Origin: Actinomycetota bacterium | Lineage (GTDB): Bacteria > Actinomycetota > Actinomycetes > Nanopelagicales > Nanopelagicaceae | Direction: 5' to 3' | Length of the DNA: 5,130 nt | Assembly: GCA_009702525.1 (NCBI GenBank) | Contig: WLHW01000071.1 | Location: 1 to 5,130, forward strand | Part shown: one piece after another, positions 1-5,130 of the stretch | How the letters are laid out: each line of letters begins with the position of its first letter | Position numbering within the stretch: position 1 is the first letter of the stretch | Made by a program: the position numbers and the translations under genes | The notes under the pieces: model-generated | What the model saw: the letters and a program-made list of their open reading frames with translations, nothing else | What the model was told of the DNA's origin: nothing | The model's database searches: none

Positions 1-6
1 ATTCTG

Positions 7-444
7 ATGGAATTAGATTCGCTATATCAAGAAGTGATTTTGGATCACTACAAGCATCCACAACACAAAGGCTTGAGCCCAACATTCAGCGCTCAGGTTA
101 GCCACGTAAATACCAGTTGTGGCGATGAGATTATTCTCAATATTATTTTGGAGAATGACGTCATTACTTCTTTAACATGGGAAGGTCAAGGATGTTCAAT
201 TTCACAGGCCAGCGTTTCTATGATGACAGATCTCTTGACCGGAAAGTCCCTGGAGGAGTCTGAAACAATTGTTAAATCTTTTTCAGAGCTCATGGCCAGC
301 AAGGGAACATCGGCAGGAGACCCCGAGATTTTAGAAGATGCAGTAGTTTTTGCTGGAGTATCGAAGTTTCCTGGCCGAGTGAAGTGCTCGTTGCTAGGTT
401 GGATGGCATTTAAGGATGCATCTATCCAAGCACAAGCACAATAG
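7..444 (+). CDS. sufU: SufU, zinc-dependent sulfur acceptor of the SUF iron-sulfur assembly system
   Basis: SufU takes persulfide sulfur from the cysteine desulfurase SufS and passes it to the SufBCD scaffold in the cytoplasm. The 145-residue length is normal for the family. The N-terminus LYQEVILDHYKHP (residues 6-18) is the classic IscU/SufU opening. The zinc ligands are all visible: Cys38 and Asp40 in SCGDE, Cys63 in GQGCSISQAS, and Cys127 in RVKCSLLGW. The roughly 20-residue stretch before the last Cys that separates SufU from IscU is present (about residues 97-120). The start is supported by homology, since little should precede LYQE. A TGA at 5-7 overlaps the ATG by one base, so the preceding gene, expected to be sufS in this operon type, may end there and couple translation. 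That gene is outside the window and is an inference. sufT follows after 26 bases. Family assignment is firm; all catalytic residues are intact. Confidence 0.95.
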   Translation: MELDSLYQEVILDHYKHPQHKGLSPTFSAQVSHVNTSCGDEIILNIILENDVITSLTWEGQGCSISQASVSMMTDLLTGKSLEESETIVKSFSELMASKGTSAGDPEILEDAVVFAGVSKFPGRVKCSLLGWMAFKDASIQAQAQ

Positions 445-470
445 AATCAACCGTTGATCAAGGGAGAGCA

Positions 471-782
471 ATGCCAACGAGCGTAGATGATGTAACTGAG
501 GCTATGAAAGATGTTGTTGACCCAGAATTAGGGATCAATGTTGTCGATCTTGGATTAATTTATGATGTGATGGTCGATGAGGCCAATATTGCAATTCTGA
601 ACATGACATTGACCTCAGCAGCATGTCCACTGCAAGATGTCATTGAGGACCAGACCCGCCAAGCATTGGCAGGCATGACAAGTGATGTAAAAATTAATTG
701 GGTATGGATGCCACCTTGGGGTCCTGACAAGATCTCTGATGATGGCCGCGATCAGCTGCGAGCACTTGGATTTACTGTTTAA
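471..782 (+). CDS. sufT: SufT-type DUF59 metal-sulfur cluster assembly factor
   Basis: This is a small (103 aa) cytoplasmic DUF59/MIP18-family protein that assists Fe-S cluster maturation or delivery; the family's exact biochemical step is not settled. Visible motifs are DPELGINVVDLGLIYDV (residues 17-33), the TLTSAACPL segment with the conserved Cys52 (residues 46-54), and an aromatic and proline-rich WVWMPPWGP segment (77-85). A DDGRDQLRALGF tail (90-101) is typical of actinobacterial members. The start is supported by the GGGAG ribosome site at 462-466, four bases before the ATG, and by the motif spacing. It lies 26 bases after sufU and 24 before the ABC gene, so cotranscription is very likely. 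The sufU-sufT order matches Rv1465-Rv1466 of Mycobacterium tuberculosis (from memory). The domain call is firm; the name SufT rests on this operon context. Confidence 0.9.
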   Translation: MPTSVDDVTEAMKDVVDPELGINVVDLGLIYDVMVDEANIAILNMTLTSAACPLQDVIEDQTRQALAGMTSDVKINWVWMPPWGPDKISDDGRDQLRALGFTV

Positions 783-794
783 GCTTTAACTGCC

Positions 795-800
795 TAAGGT
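795..800 (+). promoter_or_regulatory. Ribosome binding site that fixes the ABC transporter start
   Basis: TAAGGT, with core AAGG at 796-799, sits seven bases before the ATG at 807. The in-frame alternative ATGs at 828 and 843 have no comparable purine-rich site, so 807 is preferred. It falls in the 24-base gap after the sufT stop. Read directly from the sequence; translation from it is inferred. Confidence 0.6.
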
Positions 801-806
801 ATAGCC

Positions 807-2678
807 ATGTCAAACCACGCTATCTGGATGACTCATCGCTCTATGACCGCAGATCCATCGGTTAAAGCTCAAAAACTCAAGGCCGGTACCGTCAAACGGA
901 TATTCGACTTTGCTAAACCTTACCGAAAAAGCATCATCATTTTTCTCATCACGGTAGTTATTGATGCCGCATTAGTTGTAACAACGCCTTTGCTTTTGCT
1001 TCGCCTCATCGATGACGGTGTCATTCCTAAGAATCCTCAATTGGTAACCAAACTTGCACTCTTCGTAGGGCTGTTAGCCGTAGCTGATGCACTGGTGAGC
1101 ATGCTTGGACGCTATTTTTCATCAAGAATCGGTGAAGGCCTCATTTATGATTTGCGTTCGCTGGTTTTTGGCCACGTACAAAAACAATCCATCGCTTTTT
1201 TTACAAGAACCCAAACTGGAGCGTTGATCTCCCGAATTAACTCCGACGTCATCGGTGCACAACAAGCATTTACTGCAACTCTATCTGGGGTTGTAAGCAA
1301 TGTTGTTTCACTCGTCTTAGTAGGAGTAACCATGATGGTCTTATCGTGGCAGATCACAATATTTGCACTCCTCTTACTTCCAGCATTTCTAATCCCAACT
1401 AAGTGGGTGGGCCGTAAATTGCAGGCTTTGACGCGAGAGTCCTTCAATGTCAACGCAGAGATGTCCAGCACGATGACTGAACGTTTCAATGTATCTGGCG
1501 CGATACTGGTATCACTGTATGGCCAACCAGCTAGAGAGCGCGAGAATTTTCGAGCTAAAGCCAGACGCGTTGCAGACATTGGTATCAAAAGCGCCATGCT
1601 CAATCGGTTGTTCTTTATTGCTCTGACAAGCGTTGCTGCGATTGCAACCGCCTTTGCCTATGGCATCGGCGGACACTTGGCAATTAGTGGAAAAGTCACA
1701 GTTGGAACTTTGTTGGCAATTACCGCTTTATTGGCACGGCTTTATGGTCCCTTAACCGCACTATCAAATGTTCGTATCGATGTAATGACTTCATTGGTTT
1801 CATTTGAGCGAGTTTTCGAAGTCTTAGATTTACATCCCATGGTTACTAATCGTGAAGGTGCACTAGTTTTCTCTGGAAAAAATCCTCGAGTTGAATTCGA
1901 CAATGTTGGTTTTGCTTATCCGCGAGCTAATGAAATTTCTCTGGCATCGTTGGAATCTGCTGCTAAGCCAGAGACGGTAGAAAGTGGAGAAGTACTTAAG
2001 AACTTAAGCTTTGTGGCAGAGCCTGGGACATTAACGGCATTAGTTGGCCCATCAGGTGCTGGTAAAACTACAATCAGTGCGCTTATTCCCCGACTGTATG
2101 ATGTAACTAGTGGTGCAATTACAATTGATGGCCACGATATCCGTGATTTAACAATGGAGTCTTTAAGAGATTCGATCGGCGTCGTCATGCAGGATGCGCA
2201 TCTCTTTCACGAAACTATCGCTGAGAATCTTCGATATGCAAAGAATGATGCAACTGTAGAAGAGATGCAGACGGCGTGCGAAGCTGCACAAATTTGGAAG
2301 CTCATCGACTCGCTTCCTAATGGCTTAGACACGATGGTGGGTGAGCGCGGTCATCGCCTTTCAGGTGGTGAAAAGCAGCGTCTAGCAATTGCCCGACTTC
2401 TTCTTAAATCTCCATCTGTAGTTATTCTCGATGAAGCCACGGCGCATCTAGATTCTGAGAATGAATCTCTTGTACATGCTGCGCTTGAGAGCGCTTTGAA
2501 GGGTCGAACCAGCATTGTTATTGCTCATCGTCTCAGTACGGTGAGAAATGCCGACCAGATTTTAGTATTAGAGAAAGGTTCAATTGTTGAACGCGGTAAG
2601 CATGACGATTTAGTTGCACTTGGTGGTCTATATGCTGATCTGTATACCCGTCAGGATTTAACGGGATCGACGAATTAA
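807..2678 (+). CDS. ABC exporter half-transporter (fused membrane and ATP-binding domains), substrate unknown
   Basis: This 623-residue inner-membrane protein has the type IV (MsbA/LmrA-like) exporter layout. A short cytoplasmic N-terminus is followed by about six membrane helices (approximately 42-65, 81-103, 157-178, 180-198, 266-290, 294-313) and then one nucleotide-binding domain from about 360. All ATPase motifs are intact: A-loop Tyr371, Walker A GPSGAGKT (414-421), Q-loop Gln462, signature LSGGE (518-522), Walker B VVILDE (538-543) with catalytic Glu543, and H-loop His574. The D-loop reads AHLD (546-549), where SALD is commoner. With one complete site set and no partner gene nearby, a homodimer is likely. 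The segment STMTERFNVSGAILV (221-235) and a roughly 25-residue insert between the A-loop and Walker A (373-397) resemble a subgroup of actinobacterial exporters. It follows sufT by 24 bases and overlaps the opposing SURF1 gene by 21 bases at its 3' end. Substrate (lipid, drug, peptide or thiol) cannot be read from the sequence. Confidence 0.95.
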   Translation: MSNHAIWMTHRSMTADPSVKAQKLKAGTVKRIFDFAKPYRKSIIIFLITVVIDAALVVTTPLLLLRLIDDGVIPKNPQLVTKLALFVGLLAVADALVSMLGRYFSSRIGEGLIYDLRSLVFGHVQKQSIAFFTRTQTGALISRINSDVIGAQQAFTATLSGVVSNVVSLVLVGVTMMVLSWQITIFALLLLPAFLIPTKWVGRKLQALTRESFNVNAEMSSTMTERFNVSGAILVSLYGQPARERENFRAKARRVADIGIKSAMLNRLFFIALTSVAAIATAFAYGIGGHLAISGKVTVGTLLAITALLARLYGPLTALSNVRIDVMTSLVSFERVFEVLDLHPMVTNREGALVFSGKNPRVEFDNVGFAYPRANEISLASLESAAKPETVESGEVLKNLSFVAEPGTLTALVGPSGAGKTTISALIPRLYDVTSGAITIDGHDIRDLTMESLRDSIGVVMQDAHLFHETIAENLRYAKNDATVEEMQTACEAAQIWKLIDSLPNGLDTMVGERGHRLSGGEKQRLAIARLLLKSPSVVILDEATAHLDSENESLVHAALESALKGRTSIVIAHRLSTVRNADQILVLEKGSIVERGKHDDLVALGGLYADLYTRQDLTGSTN

Positions 2679-3347
2679 AACTCTTCCATAAATTACAAGA
2701 GCTCCAAAAAATAGCCATTGAAGTGCATAGGCCATGTGTGGACCGTCGCTAAGTTCTGGTAACTGTGCAGGAACAGCAGGCGTCAAGGATGCCTCAGAAC
2801 CGCTTAGAAGGTCGATGTAAAAACTCTCTGTTTGCAGACGCGATTGTGCATTCAGCTCTCGCACGAGCGACGTTCCACTCGAGGGAAGTGCGAAGAATGA
2901 TCCTTTAGGTAAAGAGGTATCTAATCGCAGCCGCCCACGAATCTCAACGTTTCCAGTAGGCACATCAGAGACTATTGGGGGAGTAGATGCAGTTTTACCG
3001 GCTTGCACCCACCCGCGATCAACCCAAAACTTCAGATTGTTAGTTGAGGTAAAAAGTGTCAACACCTCGAAACCATATGTTCCTTCTGAGTATCGATTAC
3101 GCAGAAGTATTTGGTGCGACGGATCGAAAACGCCATACGTCGTAACACTTTGCCATTCAAATCGTTGTGGAGAGTGACGCACTAATTCGAGGGCTTTGGG
3201 CGCAAGAGCAATGTGAGCCTCAATCATCGCATTACGTGCATGTCGATCGACTCCACGGTGGTATTGCCATTGGGCAGCCCATACACATCCTGCAATAAGC
3301 AGAATCGCAATCAGTGATTTGCGGATCGCCCATGGCTCGCGTTGCAT
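2658..3347 (-). CDS. SURF1 family cytochrome c oxidase assembly protein
   Basis: SURF1/Shy1 proteins assist insertion of heme into subunit I of heme-copper terminal oxidases. The 229 residues show the family plan: an N-terminal membrane helix (about 10-27), a large extracytoplasmic domain, and a C-terminal helix (about 205-222). Family motifs are GFEVLT (92-97) followed by WVDRGWV (108-114), and HMAYALQW (204-211) leading into the last helix. His204 is in the position of the conserved His implicated in heme binding in bacterial SURF1, by analogy only. The start follows the DUF3099 stop by 15 bases. No Shine-Dalgarno is visible, so translation may be coupled to the upstream gene or initiate on a leaderless transcript from the TAAACT at 3355-3360. 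The last seven codons, stop included, overlap the convergent ABC gene. Sequence conservation in this family is low, but the combined motifs and topology make the call strong. Confidence 0.9.
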   Translation of the reverse strand: MQREPWAIRKSLIAILLIAGCVWAAQWQYHRGVDRHARNAMIEAHIALAPKALELVRHSPQRFEWQSVTTYGVFDPSHQILLRNRYSEGTYGFEVLTLFTSTNNLKFWVDRGWVQAGKTASTPPIVSDVPTGNVEIRGRLRLDTSLPKGSFFALPSSGTSLVRELNAQSRLQTESFYIDLLSGSEASLTPAVPAQLPELSDGPHMAYALQWLFFGALVIYGRVLIRRSR

Positions 3348-3362
3348 GTGTCTAAGTTTATT

Positions 3363-3635
3363 TCAAGAAAGAGAGCGTGGTTTTTCATCGCTTACATGAG
3401 CCCCAGCTGAAAAAGTCTCTCTTCCGGCATTGGCTATCACTACGGCGAAATAAGGAAGTGCAACTGCACCGAGTAAGGCGATCCAGCGAAATGGACTTGG
3501 CAAAATTACGGTGAGAATAAAGCAGGCGGTTCGAATCATCATGGAGAAGAAATATCGCTTTTGTCGTGAGGATTGATCTGCGCTGAGTGCTTTAGGTGCA
3601 CTTGTTATATCGAAGATTTCCTTCTCTTTGGCCAT
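3363..3635 (-). CDS. DUF3099 small membrane protein
   Basis: This 90-residue protein of unknown function belongs to DUF3099, a family I know from Actinobacteria. The pattern is clear: ITSAPKALSAD (10-20), RQKRYFFSMMIRTACF (24-39), and a hydrophobic span ending GAVALPYFAVVIANA (56-70). It probably has two membrane helices (about 31-46 and 51-69) with a basic segment RQKR before the first and a short polar tail (71-90), suggesting both ends lie in the cytoplasm. The ATG at 3635 is preceded by AGG on the - strand (3644-3646, eight bases away), a weak ribosome site. The same bases form TAGGCT, a -10-like hexamer. SURF1 follows after 15 bases in the same direction, so the two likely form one transcript. 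A role in oxidase assembly or the membrane would be guesswork based only on that neighbour. Confidence 0.85.
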   Translation of the reverse strand: MAKEKEIFDITSAPKALSADQSSRQKRYFFSMMIRTACFILTVILPSPFRWIALLGAVALPYFAVVIANAGRETFSAGAHVSDEKPRSLS

Positions 3636-3641
3636 GACATA

Positions 3642-3647
3642 AGCCTA
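3642..3647 (-). promoter_or_regulatory. Possible -10 element for DUF3099-SURF1
   Basis: On the - strand this reads TAGGCT, matching TAnnnT, with six bases between it and the A of the DUF3099 ATG. Initiation at the usual distance would give a leaderless message. There is no convincing -35 hexamer 16-18 bases upstream, and the embedded AGG could instead act as a weak Shine-Dalgarno, so the two readings compete. It lies in the 73-base divergent gap that must hold the control region for both directions. Confidence 0.35.
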
Positions 3648-3673
3648 TTGCCGCGCAGTAGGCGTTGCATCTT

Positions 3674-3701
3674 TTGATTACCTATCGGTAGCCACTAGAT
3701 T
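3674..3701 (+). promoter_or_regulatory. Likely sigma-70-type promoter of fabG-fabI giving a leaderless mRNA
   Basis: TTGATT at 3674-3679 (four of six matches to TTGACA) is followed after 16 bases by TAGATT at 3696-3701 (TAnnnT). The -10 ends seven bases before the A of the fabG ATG at 3709, so transcription should begin at or within one or two bases of the start codon. No purine-rich ribosome site lies in the intervening bases, which agrees with leaderless translation, a common mode in Actinobacteria. Hexamers and spacing are read directly; promoter activity is inferred. Confidence 0.55.
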
Positions 3702-3708
3702 TGCACAT

Positions 3709-4413
3709 ATGAGTTCTCTAGCCCTAGTCACAGGTGGTAATCGCGGCATTGGACTAGCTGTTGCACATGCCTTGAAAGCTTCGGGTCATGATGTGGTTGT
3801 GACCTATCGCTCTGGCGATGCCCCAGTTGGTTTCAAGAGCGTACAGATGGATGTCACGTCCAGTAGCAGCGTCGATGCGGGCTTTGATCAGATCGAAGCG
3901 GCTTGGGGTATTCCAGAAATAATTGTGGCAAATGCTGGGATCACAAAAGATGGCTTAGTGATGCGCATGAGCGATGAAGATTTTGAAAACGTCATCGATG
4001 CGAATCTCACTGGCGCTTTTCGTGTTGCACGTCGGGCAACTAAAGGTTTACTTAAACTAAAGCGCGGCCGCTTAATTTTTGTTGGTTCTGTTGTCGGTGC
4101 CTCTGGTTCTGCCGGCCAAGTTAACTACGCCTCGAGCAAAGCTGGATTAGTAGGCATGGCCCGTTCATTTGCGCGTGAACTTGGCAGTCGTTCAATTACT
4201 GCAAATGTTGTCGCACCTGGATTTGTCGAGACGGATATGACTTCGACATTGGACGAAAAACGCCGGAATGAAATTGCTAGTTCAGTACCCCTAGGAAGAT
4301 TTTCAACCGCACAAGAGATTGCAGATGTTGTCGCTTTTATTGCATCACCACAAGCAAGCTATATAACTGGAGCATTGATTCCAGTCGATGGCGGATTAGG
4401 AATGGGCCACTAA
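3709..4413 (+). CDS. fabG: 3-oxoacyl-[acyl-carrier-protein] reductase FabG (SDR family)
   Basis: FabG carries out the NADPH-dependent reduction of 3-ketoacyl-ACP in the cytoplasmic FAS-II elongation cycle. At 234 residues it is a classical short-chain dehydrogenase with every hallmark: cofactor loop TGGNRGIG (8-15), Arg34 after the second strand (suits NADPH), NAG (75-77), and the catalytic tetrad Asn99, Ser127, Tyr140 and Lys144 (YASSK). PGFVETDM (170-177) and a C-terminal ITGALIPVDGG (219-229) complete the fold. The start lies directly after the promoter with no ribosome site, and the protein begins right at the first beta strand, so no room is missing. fabI follows with a one-base overlap, the same order as mabA-inhA of mycobacteria. 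That pairing separates it from the many other SDR enzymes and supports a housekeeping FAS-II role. No key residue is missing. Confidence 0.93.
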   Translation: MSSLALVTGGNRGIGLAVAHALKASGHDVVVTYRSGDAPVGFKSVQMDVTSSSSVDAGFDQIEAAWGIPEIIVANAGITKDGLVMRMSDEDFENVIDANLTGAFRVARRATKGLLKLKRGRLIFVGSVVGASGSAGQVNYASSKAGLVGMARSFARELGSRSITANVVAPGFVETDMTSTLDEKRRNEIASSVPLGRFSTAQEIADVVAFIASPQASYITGALIPVDGGLGMGH

Positions 4414-5130
4414 TGGGAATTCTGCAAGGTAAAAAAATTCTAGTCACCGGTGTCTTAACTGATGCATCCATAGCATTTCATATTGCTCGCATTGCGCAAG
4501 AAGAAGGCGCGGATGTGATTCTTTCGTCCTATGGTCGAGTTCTTTCGCTGACTACCCGAATTTCAGCTCGCCTACCAAAGCCTGCACCAATTATCGAACT
4601 AGATGTTACGAATACAGATGATTTAGCAGCGTTGGAATCTCGCATACGCGCGCATTTTCCAGATGGATTAGATGGGGTGGTGCACTCCATTGGATTTGCT
4701 CCCGAAGCCGCACTTGGTGGTAACTTCCTCAACACTCAGTGGGAGGATGTTGCAACCGCACTTCATGTTTCTGCCTTTTCACTCAAATCATTAACGATGG
4801 CTGCGCGCCCATTATTTAATGGAGGGGGATCAGTGGTCGGTTTAGATTTTGATGCTTCAGTTGCTTGGCCCAAATATGACTGGATGGGTGTAGCTAAAGC
4901 TGCGTTGGAATCAACATCTCGTTATTTAGCAAGAGATTTAGGTGCTGAAAATATTCGCGTGAACTTAATTGCAGCCGGTCCGATTCGAACCATGGCCGCT
5001 AAATCAATTCCGGGATTTGATGAGTTCGAGAAAACATGGAACGAGCGCTCTCCTTTGGCATGGGATGTCACCGATCCAGTCCCAGCCGCACAGGCCACTG
5101 TCGCCCTTCTCTCAGACTGGTTCCCTAAAA
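4413..5130 (+). CDS. fabI: Enoyl-[acyl-carrier-protein] reductase FabI (InhA-like), 3' end cut by the window
   Basis: FabI reduces trans-2-enoyl-ACP with NADH in the last step of the FAS-II elongation cycle. The reading frame stays open from 4413 to the window edge (239 codons); family lengths of about 255-269 imply 15-30 residues are missing. Alignment by eye to M. tuberculosis InhA is close: GKKILVTGVLTDASIAFHIA (6-25), DGVVHSIGF (87-95), and the active site Phe146, Tyr155, Lys162 corresponding to InhA Phe149, Tyr158, Lys165. AAGPIRTMA (187-195) and ALLSDWFP (231-238) also match. The substrate-binding loop after PIRT is shorter than in InhA, as in FabI enzymes of ordinary chain length. The ATG shares its A with the fabG stop (TAATG), and AGGA at 4398-4401 lies 11 bases upstream, so translation is probably coupled to fabG. 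It has no start of its own elsewhere and is expected to be cotranscribed from the fabG promoter. Confidence 0.94.
   Translation, partial: MGILQGKKILVTGVLTDASIAFHIARIAQEEGADVILSSYGRVLSLTTRISARLPKPAPIIELDVTNTDDLAALESRIRAHFPDGLDGVVHSIGFAPEAALGGNFLNTQWEDVATALHVSAFSLKSLTMAARPLFNGGGSVVGLDFDASVAWPKYDWMGVAKAALESTSRYLARDLGAENIRVNLIAAGPIRTMAAKSIPGFDEFEKTWNERSPLAWDVTDPVPAAQATVALLSDWFPK

Noticed and set aside
828..845. Alternative ABC transporter starts at ATG 828 or 843
   Set aside because: Neither has a ribosome site, while 807 has AAGG at seven bases; the extra N-terminal residues also resemble the N-termini of related actinobacterial exporters as I recall them.
1145..1603. Long open frame (152 codons) on the - strand inside the ABC gene
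   Set aside because: It lies wholly within a full-length exporter with intact domains, shows no recognisable motifs and has no ribosome site; it is a shadow of the + strand codon pattern. The same holds for 1916-2188, 2533-2718 and 4529-4735 on the - strand.
2681..2701. CTCTT/AAGAG inverted repeat followed on the - strand by TTTTAATT, resembling a Rho-independent terminator for SURF1
   Set aside because: The stem is only five mostly A/T pairs with an 11-base loop, and it lies before the SURF1 stop codon, so it would truncate its own gene. Probably chance.
3679..3690. TACC-TATC-GGTA inverted repeat between the -35 and -10 of the fabG promoter, a possible operator
   Set aside because: Four-base arms are expected by chance, no second copy is seen in the 73-base gap, and it matches no fatty-acid regulator site I can name.
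1..5130. Search for tRNA or rRNA genes, riboswitches, CRISPR repeats, insertion sequences, toxin-antitoxin or phage genes
   Set aside because: Reading both strands showed no direct repeats, terminal inverted repeats, cloverleaf segments or transposase-like frames; almost every base is in a well-explained housekeeping gene.

Overview
The window looks like an ordinary chromosomal segment of a low-GC actinobacterium. GC is in the mid-40s percent by spot counts on a few lines. The actinobacterial signs are a SufU/SufT pair at the end of a SUF iron-sulfur operon, a DUF3099 protein, a SURF1 protein, and a fabG-fabI pair whose FabI resembles mycobacterial InhA. Moderate GC with very tight gene packing would suit a streamlined freshwater actinobacterium of the Nanopelagicales (acI, 'Ca. 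Planktophila'-like). That placement is an inference from composition and gene content, not a demonstrated identity.

Layout: bases 1-2678 hold three + strand genes. These are sufU (Zn-dependent sulfur acceptor), sufT (DUF59 Fe-S maturation factor) and a full-length ABC exporter half-transporter, with gaps of only 24-26 bases between them. They look like the 3' part of a suf operon whose scaffold and desulfurase genes would lie upstream of the window. Bases 2658-3635 hold two - strand genes, DUF3099 and then SURF1 (cytochrome oxidase assembly). SURF1 meets the ABC gene tail to tail with a 21-base coding overlap. A 73-base divergent gap (3636-3708) carries the likely promoter(s). From 3709 to the window end is a + strand fatty-acid synthesis pair, fabG then fabI, joined by a one-base TAATG overlap. 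fabI runs off the right edge lacking roughly its last 15-20 codons.

Functionally the window joins Fe-S cluster biogenesis, an exporter of unknown substrate, terminal-oxidase assembly, and two of the four FAS-II elongation-cycle reactions (3-ketoacyl-ACP reduction and enoyl-ACP reduction). I see no RNA genes, mobile elements, CRISPR arrays, long repeats or signs of recent transfer, and no stretch over 300 bases without a gene. The most noteworthy signals are regulatory or architectural. fabG appears to be transcribed as a leaderless mRNA, and similar -10-like hexamers sit just before the two - strand genes, which also lack a good Shine-Dalgarno. The convergent genes overlap within their coding sequences. 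I did not find a convincing new biological system.
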